Positions 39,213 through 50,442 of a stretch of 64,000 nt of DNA are shown here, one piece after another (positions within the stretch are counted from its first letter, which is position 1; every line of letters begins with the position of its first letter). The notes beneath the pieces were generated by a model. That model saw only the letters and a program-made list of their open reading frames with translations, searched no databases and was not told the origin of the DNA. Source of the DNA: Lucifuga dentata (lineage: Eukaryota > Chordata > Actinopteri > Ophidiiformes > Bythitidae); the NCBI GenBank assembly GCA_014773175.1, contig VXCM01000807.1, positions 1 to 64,000 of the forward strand, given 5' to 3'. A program made the position numbers and the translations under genes.

Positions 39213-42200
39213 TGAATTCACAGTGCAGGTACTGGTACAGTGTGTTCAGTTCTATTCAGAGGGTGTATTGAGCTTCTTTTGCTCAGCCACCTGTGGACAA
39301 TGACAGCCTGTAACAAAGGAAGGATTAGAGAAGACAATCCTGCACAAACGCATGCATGCCATATGCTGGCGGACAACCTACATCAGCCATAATTGGAAAC
39401 AGGTGAGCTGTAACTATAGCCTGCCACCTAACTAGATGTGTAGATTTTCCCTGTACTTTTAATGTCAGTTTTAAATTTTTAACTTTGTTTCACTGACATT
39501 TCAAAGCAACCGCAGATTCACCATACCACTACTTTTTATGGTAATGGTATTATCTCTATTATATGTATCAGATATATGATTTATAAGATTTTATATATAA
39601 AATGTACACTCCCTCTAGTAGTACTATGCTTTCCAAGTAATTAAAAAAAAAACCTTAAGCACGCACTGGTAATGATGGTCGTTTGTGTTGACTGGCAAGG
39701 CCAAACCTTTTAAAAAGGTAGCATAGGTCCTGAACATTTCTCAAGACTTGAAAGGACAATACAGCAGTCATTGTTGCCAAATGCACCTAGAACCAAAATA
39801 TATATATTTTTCTACATAACTGATAAGTTGTAGCCACACTTGTTTTCAATAATTTTACAAAAAAAAACCACTTATGTAGTTTGTCACAGTTTCCTTTAAT
39901 AAACTGTACATATTCTTGAAAAAGCAGGTAGGTTCAAGGACAAAAGTTGAACAATTGGTTGCTGACTATTTCTGAGAAATATCTAGATTACCAATCCACA
40001 AGCACAGCAACATCATTACATTCAGATTCAGAATCCAAATCAGGAAATAAAATATATACAGTATATTACTGGTAATTAAAAAAAGGGGTTGTCCTTTATT
40101 TTTGATGAATATTATGGGTGTTATACTGACAAATTAACTTTATCACAGGTGTGTGAAATCAGGTGTGAAATGGCAAATTTAACAAAATAATTCTATCTAC
40201 TCCTTCACTTCCTCCCTATCTTTTTCTGCAGCTGTATCCAATACATGAATGTGCTCAGTGAGGTACGAGAACAATGGTGCCTTAGCATTACAATCACAGT
40301 GAGGTGCTATAAGGGATCAGAGAAACTATGATAACCTCCTGGGCGGGGAATACACTTCTCTTGTCAAGTGCATAATTTCCATCCACTCCAGAATGGATGA
40401 ATATAATTCTGAGGCAGGAATACTGAAGCACAAAGCTCTTTATGTGAATGCATTAAGAATATGGGTGTAATATGGGAACCTTGTAGTTTTCGTCCATCAT
40501 CCTGTTTTGGCTGTTTGACAAACTGCCTCAATTTTAGTCATTCCACATTTTAGAATGACTCCTCTAAAGAGACTCAGCATCATATTTTAAATCTCTTGTT
40601 AAAACTTCCATACATAAAATTTTTTTCATTAACCAACTTTTCAATCCAGCACACAATGTATAACCATTCTAATCTGGACAAAAACAAACAGAATGAGTGT
40701 GGAAATTAACAGCATGCATGTCCTACTGGCAGACAAAGAAAGGTGGCTGAGATGTACACTGGAGGATTAGCAGACTCAAAAGGAAAACAAAAAACGCAGC
40801 ATGACTAGAATTTCAGTATTAGCAGTTTTACTAAGCTGCTTTTTATTTTAAGTGGTTCTTAATCCAATAAAGTGGTACAAACTCTCCATTCAAACCTCTT
40901 TCACTGAGGCACCAACCCTCTAAGTGAGTTAAAACTCAGTCCAAAGGGCACAAAGAGGTGCTACTGAACAACTTTAACGGTCACACTGTAACTTGACAAT
41001 ACTAATGACATGTGACACACACAACACACACAATCTGTCAATGGCTGCTCAAACAACCACAACTTTACATCATCTAACTGATGTTTAAAGCATGCTAGAT
41101 GAATTCTTGTGACTTGGCAAAATAAAATCACAATACAGCAGAATGGTCTCAAGCACAACTTTTGCATGTTCTCCACATGCATGAAATACAGAAAGAAAGA
41201 CATGCAGGACATTCACATGCACTCTGTGCCTCTCATACATGTGATCCCAGACATAAGATAAATATTTGTGTATGCCCTCTAAGCCAGTCGCATGACAACA
41301 AATCCTTCAAGAATGCTCTGAGAATAGGGTGATATGATGGTATACTTTACAATGGTAAAAATTTGACAGTAGAGATGCTTCTTCTACTCAGGTAGCTTAA
41401 TATCTGATTTTATTAGATATTACGTATTGATAGTTTTTATTATTGTCATTTATTTTTTTGGTTAGTTCTGTTTTCTTTTTTTTTTGTAACTTGATACCAC
41501 TGTAAATGAGGATTCTTCCTCAATGGTTCTTCAAGATGAAAAAAAAATAAAAATAAAAGTTGAGTGAATGAATGAACGGAAAATAAAACAAAAACAAAAA
41601 AAAACTAAAAAGGCCAAGGCCAAATCTACACTACGTACTAATAATGGGAAAGACTACAGAATAAGAATGAAAGGTAACCTAGCAGATCGCTAATGTAAAG
41701 AAAGTTTAATATCTCTTCATGGCTAAGCAAGTTACCATTTCTATCTTAACTGGTGGAAGAGATACAGTGGGGTCCAAAAGTCTGAGACCACATTGAAAAT
41801 CTGTGATGTTTTCCATGTAAATCTGGAAATAATCAGAAAGTCTGATTATTACAAGAAGCTCTTTGGAACATTGTCAAATCATGCTGGGATAACTTGGGTC
41901 ATCAGGTTTTGCACAAACTTGTGGAGTCCATGCCAGCTCGAGTGCATGCTGTCATTAAAGCAAAACGGGGGCATACCAAATATACTAAGATATTCTGAAG
42001 TCCATGTACATTTTTCAGAGAGTCAACTTTTCACTCAAATTGTTAAGATGATATTATTTTTTGTAATGAAAAATTTTCAATTAAATTCACAAAGAATGAA
42101 AAATAGAAGCATTTTCAAAGTGGTCTCAGACTTTTGGACCCTGTACATAAGTCAAAATTTTGATTAAACCGGTGCTAAACAAAATTAAACCCACCTCAAA

Positions 42201-42439
42201 TATGACAAGTCTGTCTAACAAAAGTCCACATGTGCATCTAAGTTCACTGAAGTCTGTAACACCACACATTCTGGATGCATCTCACATGATGGGAGTCAAA
42301 GAAAAGGCTTGTCAGTGGATCTTCTTCTCATGAGATACAGTACCTTCAGACTGGGGTGACAAGAGTGTTTGACTGCTGAGGAGGGAAGGCTGCTGTCTAG
42401 TGTCCACCTCCTTGTGGACACATTGTCCATTTTCCTCAT
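29824..42439 (-). CDS. slco1c1: Organic anion / thyroid hormone transporter OATP1C1
   Basis: Fourteen coding exons on the minus strand, in transcript order: 42439-42344, 38897-38756, 37988-37856, 37641-37520, 37040-36894, 35966-35868, 35214-34966, 34114-33950, 33304-33109, 32949-32784, 32095-31911, 31249-31185, 30796-30679 and 30049-29824. They total 2109 nt, 702 aa (human 712), with every phase matching. The product is a 12-TM plasma-membrane solute carrier; OATP1C1 carries thyroxine, notably at the blood-brain barrier. Visible features are the OATP signature near residues 170-195 ([16 protein letters not shown]), a cysteine-rich Kazal-like loop at about 455-520 and a class I PDZ ligand ETRL at the C-terminus (human ETQL). 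Blocks such as '[18 protein letters not shown]' and 'LFSDCNS.C' with '[10 protein letters not shown]' favour 1C1 over other SLCO1 members. The start MRKMDN sits in a good Kozak context (GCTGCCATGA). Introns hold a Tc1 fossil, an hAT-like MITE and a TTAA-type MITE. Confidence 0.95.
30264..30321. repeat. Perfect inverted repeat (hairpin) in slco1c1 intron
   Basis: A 19-base arm at 30272-30290 is exactly complementary to 30297-30315 across a 6-base loop (TCAGGG). A further 6 bp pair (30264-30269 with 30316-30321) after a two-base bulge. It lies in the intron between the last two coding exons. It is too compact for a typical pre-miRNA and its origin is unknown. Confidence 0.85.
31375..31712 (+). 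repeat. TTAAAGG-ended MITE, copy C (5' part)
   Basis: This begins TTAAAGGATCAGAGTGGTTTT. Shared family blocks follow: TTTGCATGTTTGAGC, CCAACCCTTTTTCAAAACA, 'GATTGTAGAAGGCATAG', 'CTGGGACTATGTTCC' and 'CATAGCTC...TGTTGAAT'. It is truncated before the 3' end. It is intronic, between the slco1c1 exons 31185-31249 and 31911-32095. Confidence 0.65.
34401..34815. mobile_element. hAT-like MITE with 8-bp target-site duplication
   Basis: The left end reads AAGTGGTTCTCAAACTGGTA (from 34409). The right end, read on the other strand from 34807, is CAGCAGTTCTGAAGCT. Together they resemble the 'CAGTGGTTCTCAAA' termini of hAT elements. The flanks CTTTAGGA (34401-34408) and CTTTAGAA (34808-34815) match at 7 of 8 bases, as expected of an 8-bp hAT duplication. 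No transposase frame is present. It is intronic in slco1c1. Confidence 0.7.
36470..36692. repeat. Compound TG / TATA / GATATA simple repeat
   Basis: A (TG)n run (about 36494-36532) sits inside a long alternating TA/GATATA/TATCTA tract that is largely self-complementary. It is intronic in slco1c1. Confidence 0.9.
39176..39213. repeat. (CA)n-(GA)n microsatellite
   Basis: About seven CA units switch directly to about eleven GA units. Intronic in slco1c1. Confidence 0.85.
41765..42143 (+). mobile_element. Deleted Tc1-like transposon
   Basis: Inverted termini CAGTGGGGTCCAAAAGTCTG (from 41765) and, on the opposite strand from 42143, CAGGGTCCAAAAGTCTGAGA, both flanked by TA. At 379 bp it is an internal-deletion derivative, but it keeps the 3' end of the transposase gene. 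It lies in the slco1c1 intron that follows the first coding exon. Confidence 0.85.
41852..41998 (+). pseudogene. Tc1 transposase C-terminal remnant
   Basis: An open stretch of 48 codons plus a stop includes '[20 protein letters not shown]' and, further on, '[20 protein letters not shown]'. These match the conserved C-terminal end of Tc1-family transposases. The DNA-binding domain and DDE catalytic core are absent, so it cannot be active by itself. The natural stop is retained. Confidence 0.85.
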
Positions 42440-43072
42440 GGCAGCCTCTTCCTGCCGGCCTGGGCTCTGGTTCCTCCTCACACGTGGTGCTGCAATTGCT
42501 TCACACACGCACACACCTGCTGGTAGGAATTCAGATTCAAATCAGTTCTGAGATTTAACTCAGACACAGTATAAAACCATCTCTGAACTAATACACGTTA
42601 TATATTGGGGGACAAAAAAAATACTAAGATGTTAACACTGTTGGTTTACAAAAATAACGACACCACGCATGTGTGGGTGTGTTTTCTCTCATTTTTCAGT
42701 TCTACATTCTAAAAATACATGCAAACCAGTCTGAGGTAAAAATGTGATGTTGCTGTATCTAACTAATTGTAGAAATCTCACATTTATCCACACCAGTTAT
42801 GGATTTATTTTCCTGCCATTTAACAAGAACATCATCTATCAGTTTTTTGGAGCATGATTTTCCCCTAAAACCATGCTTTCATATGCAAATATACTCTCCT
42901 CATGCACAGATCTACTCGTGTTTAAAATTCAAGCACCGACTCAAATATACTCTTGCTTATGCATAGATTTCTTTTGCTCTTCTTGGATTCACATTAATTC
43001 TGTGCACTCAAAAGCTTTCTGCTTCATTCTCTCGCTCTCATTTCTGTGTGACCACACTGCCAAAAATCCTCC

Positions 43073-43140
43073 ACCAATAAGAACAGGCTACTGCTTTGAC
43101 CAATGAGATTATCAGTGTCTCCAGGCATTCTCATTGGTTT
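43073..43140 (-). promoter_or_regulatory. slco1c1: CCAAT-box cluster, candidate slco1c1 promoter
   Basis: Three CCAAT pentamers occur within 70 bases (CCAATAAG and CCAATGAG on the plus strand, ATTGGTTT giving CCAAT on the minus strand), with a CACGTG E-box shortly after at about 43154. They lie about 650 bases upstream of the slco1c1 start codon. Suggestive composition only; no start site or TATA box can be fixed. Confidence 0.25.
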
Positions 43141-45351
43141 ACAAACACAGCTGCACGTGAAGGTTCACCTCAGTCATCCAGGTAGTAAGATGTCTAGAAG
43201 TTTGACGACGAGTCACTGGACTGAAAAAAGTAGCTTGAAAATGTTTCGGCATTCATCCAAAAGGCTCCTTTGTTAATCTCTTTCTCACACACTATAAGTT
43301 TTAACACTGAAACGGTCACATGAAAACTCCTGTCACTTAGGGAGCTTTTCTAATGAACGGCAAAATGTTTTCAGGCCACTTTTTCCAATCCAGGGATTCA
43401 ACTTTAACATTTTAGACAAACCCAACAGCAGTAAGGCAGATTTTTGCAGATCTTTCAATATTTATAATTAATATTAGCATGACATCTGTAAAATGTAGTA
43501 TGTATGATTTATGAATGATGACATGATGAGAATGAGAGAGCGAGAGAGAGACATATATAGAGTCACAGAAAAACAGAAGAGAATAGTGGAGGAGGCAGAA
43601 ATGTGACACCAGTCTACTGCTCATTTCCCCATGGATTCCTTCTCCATGCACCAAACTGTACTACGGCTTTGAACTCTGAGAAAAAAATAGCTCCTCAGAT
43701 TCAACTCTTCATGCAGACTGTTTTGTGCAGAAGCAAAGTATGTAGGTGACACAAAGGCTTTCATGCTCATCTAATGTTAAAAAACATTAAGCAGAATAGT
43801 AATCTTTGAAAGCAAGACAGCAAACCACATTTTCTGTAATATGTTACAGATTAGTGGTTGTTAATCATATATTTAATTAGTCTACCAGATCTGGACCAAA
43901 TTGCACCTATCAATTTATCAAATATGCTTGATTTTTTTAATATAAAAAAACAAAAAACAAAACAAAAAACAAAAATTAAAAAAAAAAAATTTAAAAAATG
44001 CCCTATCTTGCAGTGTTCAGTTAAAAAATTTCTGGATCCACACCTAAACTTAATGGCTTCTTCTTGGATTTTTTCCTGCTAACACTTAGGCAAACAAACA
44101 TCAAAAAAGAAAAAAAAAAAAATCAGCACATGCAGGTAACACAGCAGAAAAAATAACCTCCTTATCAAATGTAAGATAAACTGATGATGATGTTGATGAT
44201 GATGATGATTTACCTTTATTAATAGTTGTCCCAAATTTGAAGACACAGATTAAATATTTCCCATACATCAGCCAAATAATTTCATTGATTTGTTCTGAAG
44301 CTTGCCATAAGAGAGTTTATCAGATTACATTCAGGTTGGCACCATTGCACGTGCTTCTCTCTAAACTCAGCCTGAGCTGTGAAATTTAGAGCAGATCGCT
44401 GATTCATGTAGAGAAAAACACAGAGCTGCCAACATTCTAAGTCTAATTCTTCTATGATTCCAAATCTGACTCCGATGACAGATTTGCTGCATTTTACTCT
44501 ATTGTTTATTGCATGTAGAAAGGTTCAGTTTTATCCCAAACGTCCTTCCTGTTTCATTCTTAAAACTGATTCATTGTCGTTTCCAAGCATTAACAGAACT
44601 CTAGATTCAGAAAGGGAACAGATCCCAAAACCCAGTGGCACAGATCAACTTCAAACTTGCCTTCAAACTACCCATTACTACTCAGGTTTCAAAGCCTGAG
44701 CTGACGTTAACCTCTTCACTACCTGCCAGCCGACCGCAAAAGTGCATCTTGTCATCTTACATGATGAGCAAATAAAGAAATTTCTGGGTATTTTTTCCAG
44801 CTGGTTGACGATTTACCATCTAAAAATCTTCACTGAAAATTACATGATGATGCATCGTTTACCTGACTTCAACCTTTTCCTTTGACGACGTCTCTGCGAA
44901 ACTTCTCACATAAAATCGTAAAAACGGTGTTTCACAGACATCCTGCAGCTTTGACCTTCTTCTTCTCCACTAACTCCTGCATGTTTCAGAAAGCACAGGA
45001 TGAAGCGTGTTCTCGTGGCTGTGGATGCGGAGGACACGGCGCTCTGTTTGCAAAGAGGAGCACACGTGACGAGCAAAGAACCCATATGCCACATCCCACC
45101 TTCATCAGCAAGAACGAGTTCCAGGCGTGGAAAACGTCTGCAACGTGTCCAGACATCCATAAGCTGAATTGTCAGCGATAAAAGAGGCAAATCTGCTTTT
45201 TCAAAGACAACATGCATGTGACATTTCCTGCTTCATGCAGCGTTTACAGCCTGATGGCTCAGATGTCCAAGAATCCTAATACACCTGCAAGTTCTGATTC
45301 CCGCATATGGAAGATGATAAAGGGACACAATTGAAAAAAAAAAAAAATAGA

Positions 45352-45352
45352 N
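45352..45352. other. Single-N seam between poly-A and poly-T
   Basis: An N separates an A-rich run (ending AAAATAGA) from two T runs. The head-to-head homopolymers suggest an assembly join in low-complexity sequence. Confidence 0.7.
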
Positions 45353-45739
45353 TTTTTTTTTTTGGTTTTTTTTTTGAATGATTGAGTTAATTGTTTTTCA
45401 TTATGACATGAATTTTTCATACCACATCACAATCAAATCGCTGGAAAAGAAAAGATCAGGTGTTTTTCATTTCAATCTTGTCCAGCAGGGGCAGCATAGA
45501 TGTGCCAAAAGTAAATGCAGAGTCCTCTCATTTCTTTTTCTGAAGCAGTTGCATTAGTGCCAGAATGAAAAAGAAAACACAGTCCAACATAAATAGTCCA
45601 AATAAAGTTTGCACTACACCATATATTTTTCACTTAATTATGACACAGTAAATGCATATATGGAAATGAAATACAAATGAAAACATGTATTTCATGAATG
45701 TGTATTATATTTCACTCTATTTTTTTTTTTTTTTTTATT

Positions 45740-45776
45740 NNNNNNNNNNNNNNNNNNNNNNNNNNNNNNNNNNNNN
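45740..45776. other. Assembly gap (37 N) after a poly-T run
   Basis: Thirty-seven N follow a T homopolymer and are followed by GGGGAGGGG. Confidence 0.99.
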
Positions 45777-45898
45777 GGGGAGGGGCATGCTGGTAAAGAG
45801 TAACATTAACAAAAAAAAAATAGAAAAAATGTTCATATAGGAATTTTGGTGTTGATATGGAATTTGGATAAATCTATGAATGAGTAAAACAAATTCTT

Positions 45899-46409
45899 AA
45901 AGGACAATACCAGTGATTTTGCATGTTTGAGCCCAATAAATAAAGCCTGCATACACATACTTTACTGCCAACCATTTTCCAAAACATATTGCTGGATCAT
46001 ACCTTTCAGACTGCCATTCATTTCAGTTCATTCCCTTACACTATGAAAATCAACTTTTCGAGACTTCGAATGTGATTGAGATAGGTAATCCATCATGGCA
46101 AACAAAACATCTGTCAGATTTTTGTCCAAGTAATGTAATTTTAGCATTTCAACATGGATTCAACACAGCTACACAGAAGGAAATCTATGTCTCTGTCAGG
46201 TAATGTAGCCCCAGGAGAAGACTGCGTTTACTGAGGAATTAAAATGACTGTGCCTTTTACAAGCGTGCATTAGTGTTTGCAGGCAAAATCTTGAAAGTTA
46301 AGGGGTATCACCTGAAAATTTGATTTTGAAAGACTTGCGGATTTTATTAAAATACAAAAACTAAAACAATTTTATATTTTAACATAGAAAATCCCCATTA
46401 TGGCCCTTT
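45899..46409 (-). repeat. TTAAAGG-ended MITE, full-length copy D
   Basis: This is the most complete copy, 511 bp, inserted opposite to copies B and C. It has imperfect terminal inverted repeats: 'AAAGGACAATACCAGTG' at the left end, and 'AAAGGGCCATAATGGGG' read inward on the other strand at the right. The left flank is TTAA as in copies B and C; the right flank reads TTAT. There is no open frame. It defines the family whose pieces occur at 678, 24012 and 31375. Confidence 0.7.
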
Positions 46410-47943
46410 ATTATTTCAAGAAAATGCATTTGTCATCATTTTTGCCTATTTCTGAAAAAGTCATTAAATAAACCATTAAGACACAAATCTTAATAGAAAA
46501 AAATTCATGCATGTGCTTCCTATGACAGACTATCAATAGGTGAACTTTAGCACAGATCCAGAAAATGATCTGGCAGAGAAAATATGCATCCTGGGATGTG
46601 CCAGAATGCTACAAAGTTGAGCTGTAAGCATGCAAAATATTAGGAATTTTTCTCCATTTTCAACAGTTACAGATAGTTGAGGTCCCCATAAATGCTTTAA
46701 AATGAAAAAACATTGTATTTTTTTTTTAATTTTATTTTTTTTACACATTTTGGTTTTGTAATGATAGTAAAAATCTGTTTTTATATTGGCAGAAACATTT
46801 GGCTTTAGAAGAATGACAGCATGGAGCAGGAAGGAAAATCTGACAGTGTACCATTATCCAAATTTGTATATTTAAAAAGCAGATCCATGCTTTAAATCAA
46901 GAGAAAAGAAAAAAACACAGACACGTGTACCACAGAAATTATAATTTTGTAATTCATTGTATTCACATTACAACATCCACATGGTTCAGTTGTGACAGTT
47001 TCTAATGATCTTCAATTATATTCACTGTATGATACATAATACCAATAGGCACTTCCAGTAAGTCTGGCAATATTGAAGCTACAGTATAGTGTCTAAATTA
47101 CAAAATGGTAAAAATAAATAATGCATTTCTAAAAGAGTTTTTGTAGTTTTAAAATTTCTTTACTGTACATCATATACGTTTATTGTACAAAATGGAGCAT
47201 CAACCTGCAAGGAAATTATTTTACTTTCACAAATACTGTGTATTTGGATATACTCTTCTTTGTGTAGGTATTAGTACATGAAGTAAGTGCAAGGTACTAG
47301 TGAGAAGAAAGCAATTAATCATTTAATCATGTGACAACTATATAAAAATACTCATCTCATTTTGTTTACAGAATTGTAAAGCTTGTTTGGTTCCAATGGT
47401 TACAATTATGCTACATGTGTGAATAAGTAATCAATCAAATAAAAACCAATTAAGACATAAAAAATACAAAACTAATATACTGCATCAACTCAAATGCAAG
47501 TACTGAGCTGCAACTGACGTGACTCTGGGCAAAATGCAAACACCATCTACTCTAAAACAACGTGAACACAGTGTTCACTTTTAATGGTGAGAGGTGTTTT
47601 GTGATGAATGTCCCACTAGTGAGTGTCTCTGATCCGCTGGTTAAGCAGTGCACAGATCAAAGATGACAGGCTGAAATATACCATAGGAGCATCTTCTCTG
47701 AATAACAATTAGGTCCAAGTATCTGAGAGGCAATATGAGAAGAATTTCTGAATTGGGTGCATCAGCTCAGCCTTCATCACTACACTCTTCATAACTTTAC
47801 CCTCTCTGTTTGTGAATGAGTGAAGATGATGAGCAACTCCCTCAACCGACCAAGCTAAACCGCATACAGGACAACTCACATTAGAGAGGCCAATGGAAGA
47901 GTTCAAATAGAAAATAATAAGCATGATTGTGCATGCATCCACA

Positions 47944-47946
<3 letters not shown>

Positions 47947-47989
<43 letters not shown>
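47947..47989. repeat. (CA)n microsatellite
   Basis: About 21 CA units. It is the source of a spurious Cys-Val reading frame on the minus strand. Confidence 0.9.
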
Positions 47990-47996
<7 letters not shown>

Positions 47997-48110
47997 ATAC
48001 AGTGTAAATATACATTCACGGAGCGAGAGCTTTGAAGAGTTTGATTTTGTTAAGGTACTGACAGAAGCTTGAAATGCAAACTCGAAGTGGAAGTTAGTTC
48101 GACAACTGCA

Positions 48111-48460
48111 TTTAAAGGGGTACTCCACCAATTATCCACAACAGATTCAGTTTATTAGTCTTGGGGAGCACTATTCAGCATGTGAAAACAGCTATTTAAA
48201 AGCTTTTGCTTTTGTGAGATGTGAAAAGTTTGGAAAACCAACCTCTATGACATCACAAGGATTACTTCTTGCTGGTGCTGAAGACACTAGTTTGAAAGCT
48301 AAAGCCACTCCTAGAAGTTTTGGTGGGTGGAATTAGTCTTTAGTGGCTTTTCAGGACTTTAGCTTTGCAGCTTTCAGCACTGGCTCAAAGACATATGTTG
48401 CACTGAATGGCTCACCAACACATCGCATAGTTAATTGCTCATTATAGCTCTTTACAGATT
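48111..48460. mobile_element. Teleost-type MITE (TTTAAAGGGGTACTCCACC end)
   Basis: It begins TTTAAAGGGGTACTCCACCA and contains 'GACATCACAAGGATTA'. From memory, both are parts of an interspersed element that is very common in fish genomes. The right boundary is approximate because no matching terminus was identified. Confidence 0.5.
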
Positions 48461-49637
48461 AATTAGAACCGACCTACAGAACACAACAAACATGATGTAC
48501 AGAAGATACAATGGATGAGGCACCATATGATCATCAATGGCCAAAGAAAATAAAAGATGGCTGAACAGCTTTGTTGATTCAGCAGGCTCTACTGATTCTG
48601 CTCTAATATGGACTTGGGGCTAAATGACTGTTTAATGCCATTCTAAACAGGAGGCCACTTAATTATCTTCATTGTAGCCTTAGTTGGGCTGAGTTCCTCC
48701 CACCCCCTCAAGCACACAGCGAATGCAGCAGTAAACAGGCTGTTATGTAGTCTAGAAACATGTTATATATGTGTGTAAATAACGAGCCTGTAGGACATGA
48801 TGTTCCTCAGCTTTATCTTATAAAGAAATCTCCATTCATGGGGGGGGGAGGGTCCCATATTTCCTCTCTATAGGATTACATCTATGCTGTTCAGCTGCTT
48901 GATAATTACTTTATATGCATGAGTTTATGGAATCACAGTGAACATTAAATTCTTCAGCATGAGTTGAGATATGAGGACATAAGAAATTCTGATGTGCACG
49001 TAGGTCATGAGAACTCGACAGAATGGAGGTGAATAACTAAAAGTTGTGTTGGTGTAGATGTAGAGCACTTTTTTCAGTTTTATGCACATGGGAATTGTTA
49101 GTGTTATTACACAATATTTTGTTAAGTGGCATGTAGCTCTCCTCGCATGAACAAACCAGTTTTTGAAACAGAATCTTTTTTTTTATTATTTCAGTTGTCA
49201 GTTGTAAAATTTGAGAAACTTTTATTTTTATTTGAAGTTATTTGTGTCATTGATTTCAAGGGTTTTAAAGTTTGGAGTGTTAAAGTTTACATACTGAATT
49301 AAGGAGATGTGAATTATGGAGAGACAAAGTTGCATCTATCTTCACCTTGGGCAACTAATTTAGTTATTTTCCTCCATAAACATGTGTACGCACAGATAAA
49401 GTTTTATGGAAAATGTGTGCTCTCATCACACCAACTTCTACCACCACTACTTTAACTTGAATAAAGTCTCAGCAATGCATTAATAAACATGAATAACTTC
49501 ACAGGTTTTTTTTTTCCCTTTTCATTTGGAAAATATTTCCAGCAAATTCACCAGAATAATTCTCCTGCATATCATCACCATCATAAGGGTGAGACCTACA
49601 TCCATCCATGTCCAGAAAGTGGATGCCTGCATGCACT

Positions 49638-49678
49638 AAATGAATGAATGAATGAATGAATGAATGAATGAATAAATG
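49638..49678. repeat. (AATG)n microsatellite
   Basis: About nine AATG units with a final AATA interruption. Confidence 0.9.
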
Positions 49679-50005
49679 GCTCACTGAGGTGCCAAGAGAG
49701 GAATTCAAAGGGACTCCATAAGACTGTCTTCATGGGTCACACAGAGGTTTTACATTAACTTTCAGCAGCTGAATCCTGTGGGTAGAATGTGTTTGTTGGC
49801 ATTACTTGCAGGTATTTGTTCACATTGTGAAGACCAGTGAGTACAGAGTATAATATTGCATACTGGGTCCAAATTCATGGCCCGGAAGTCAGCAAATGAC
49901 GTGAAGAGAAAAATATTTATGTTTAGCAGAATTAGTCAATGGACATTGCATTGGTTGGTTTAGCCAATCTCACAGAACTTGGTAGAATTGTGCATTTTAT
50001 TTATT

Positions 50006-50407
50006 ACCTCCACCAAGGAGGTTAGATTTTCACCCACGTCTATGCAGCACATTGATGCAGATGTTCACACTGTTGATTCACAACAGGAAGATCCTGGTCC
50101 TTTCTGTGTGGTTTCCATGTTCTGGCACATGCTTTCATGGATTTCCAGGTACTGTGGTTTCCCCATCAGAGGTTTCAAAAATCATGTATGTTAGGTTAAT
50201 GCTCCTGCCACTGCCCTTGATCAAGGCACTAGGCTGTAGATCTGGAGTTGGTCCCTGGGCACTACACTATGGATGCCCACTGCTCCTAGCAGTTTGGGTG
50301 GGTCAAATGTAGAAGATGAATTTTCCCACAAAAGTCTGGGATAGAAAAATAAAACTTTTTTAGAACAAGGTAAATTTTGTCTAGATTTGTTTGGCCTTGG
50401 TGGAGGT
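50006..50407. mobile_element. DNA element with 13-bp perfect inverted ends and a nested repeat
   Basis: The ends ACCTCCACCAAGG (50006) and CCTTGGTGGAGGT (ending 50407) are perfect inverted repeats. The interior is interrupted at about 50190-50330 by a different sequence ('GCCCTTGATCAAGGCACTA' ... 'GGGTGGGTCAAATGTAGA') that I recognise as a separate common fish repeat, so this appears to be a nested insertion. A second, 5'-truncated copy of the outer element lies at about 56749-56992. Confidence 0.6.
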
Positions 50408-50432
50408 ATGTATTCTAGTGAGTACCTATAGT

Positions 50433-50442
50433 TTTATTTATT
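50433..50442 (-). terminator. pde3a: Possible poly(A) signals of pde3a
   Basis: Two overlapping AATAAA signals on the minus strand (TTTATTTATT on the plus strand) lie about 1.1 kb beyond the pde3a stop. Which signal is used cannot be told. Confidence 0.3.

Noticed and set aside
41793..42167. 124-codon plus-strand frame in the slco1c1 intron
   Set aside because: It is the wrong frame of the deleted Tc1 element; the real transposase remnant is in another frame at 41852-41998.
44882..45217. Overlapping 99- and 103-codon frames on opposite strands
   Set aside because: No family resemblance. The open length is explained by a locally CpG-richer patch with few stops; kept only as a possible promoter region.
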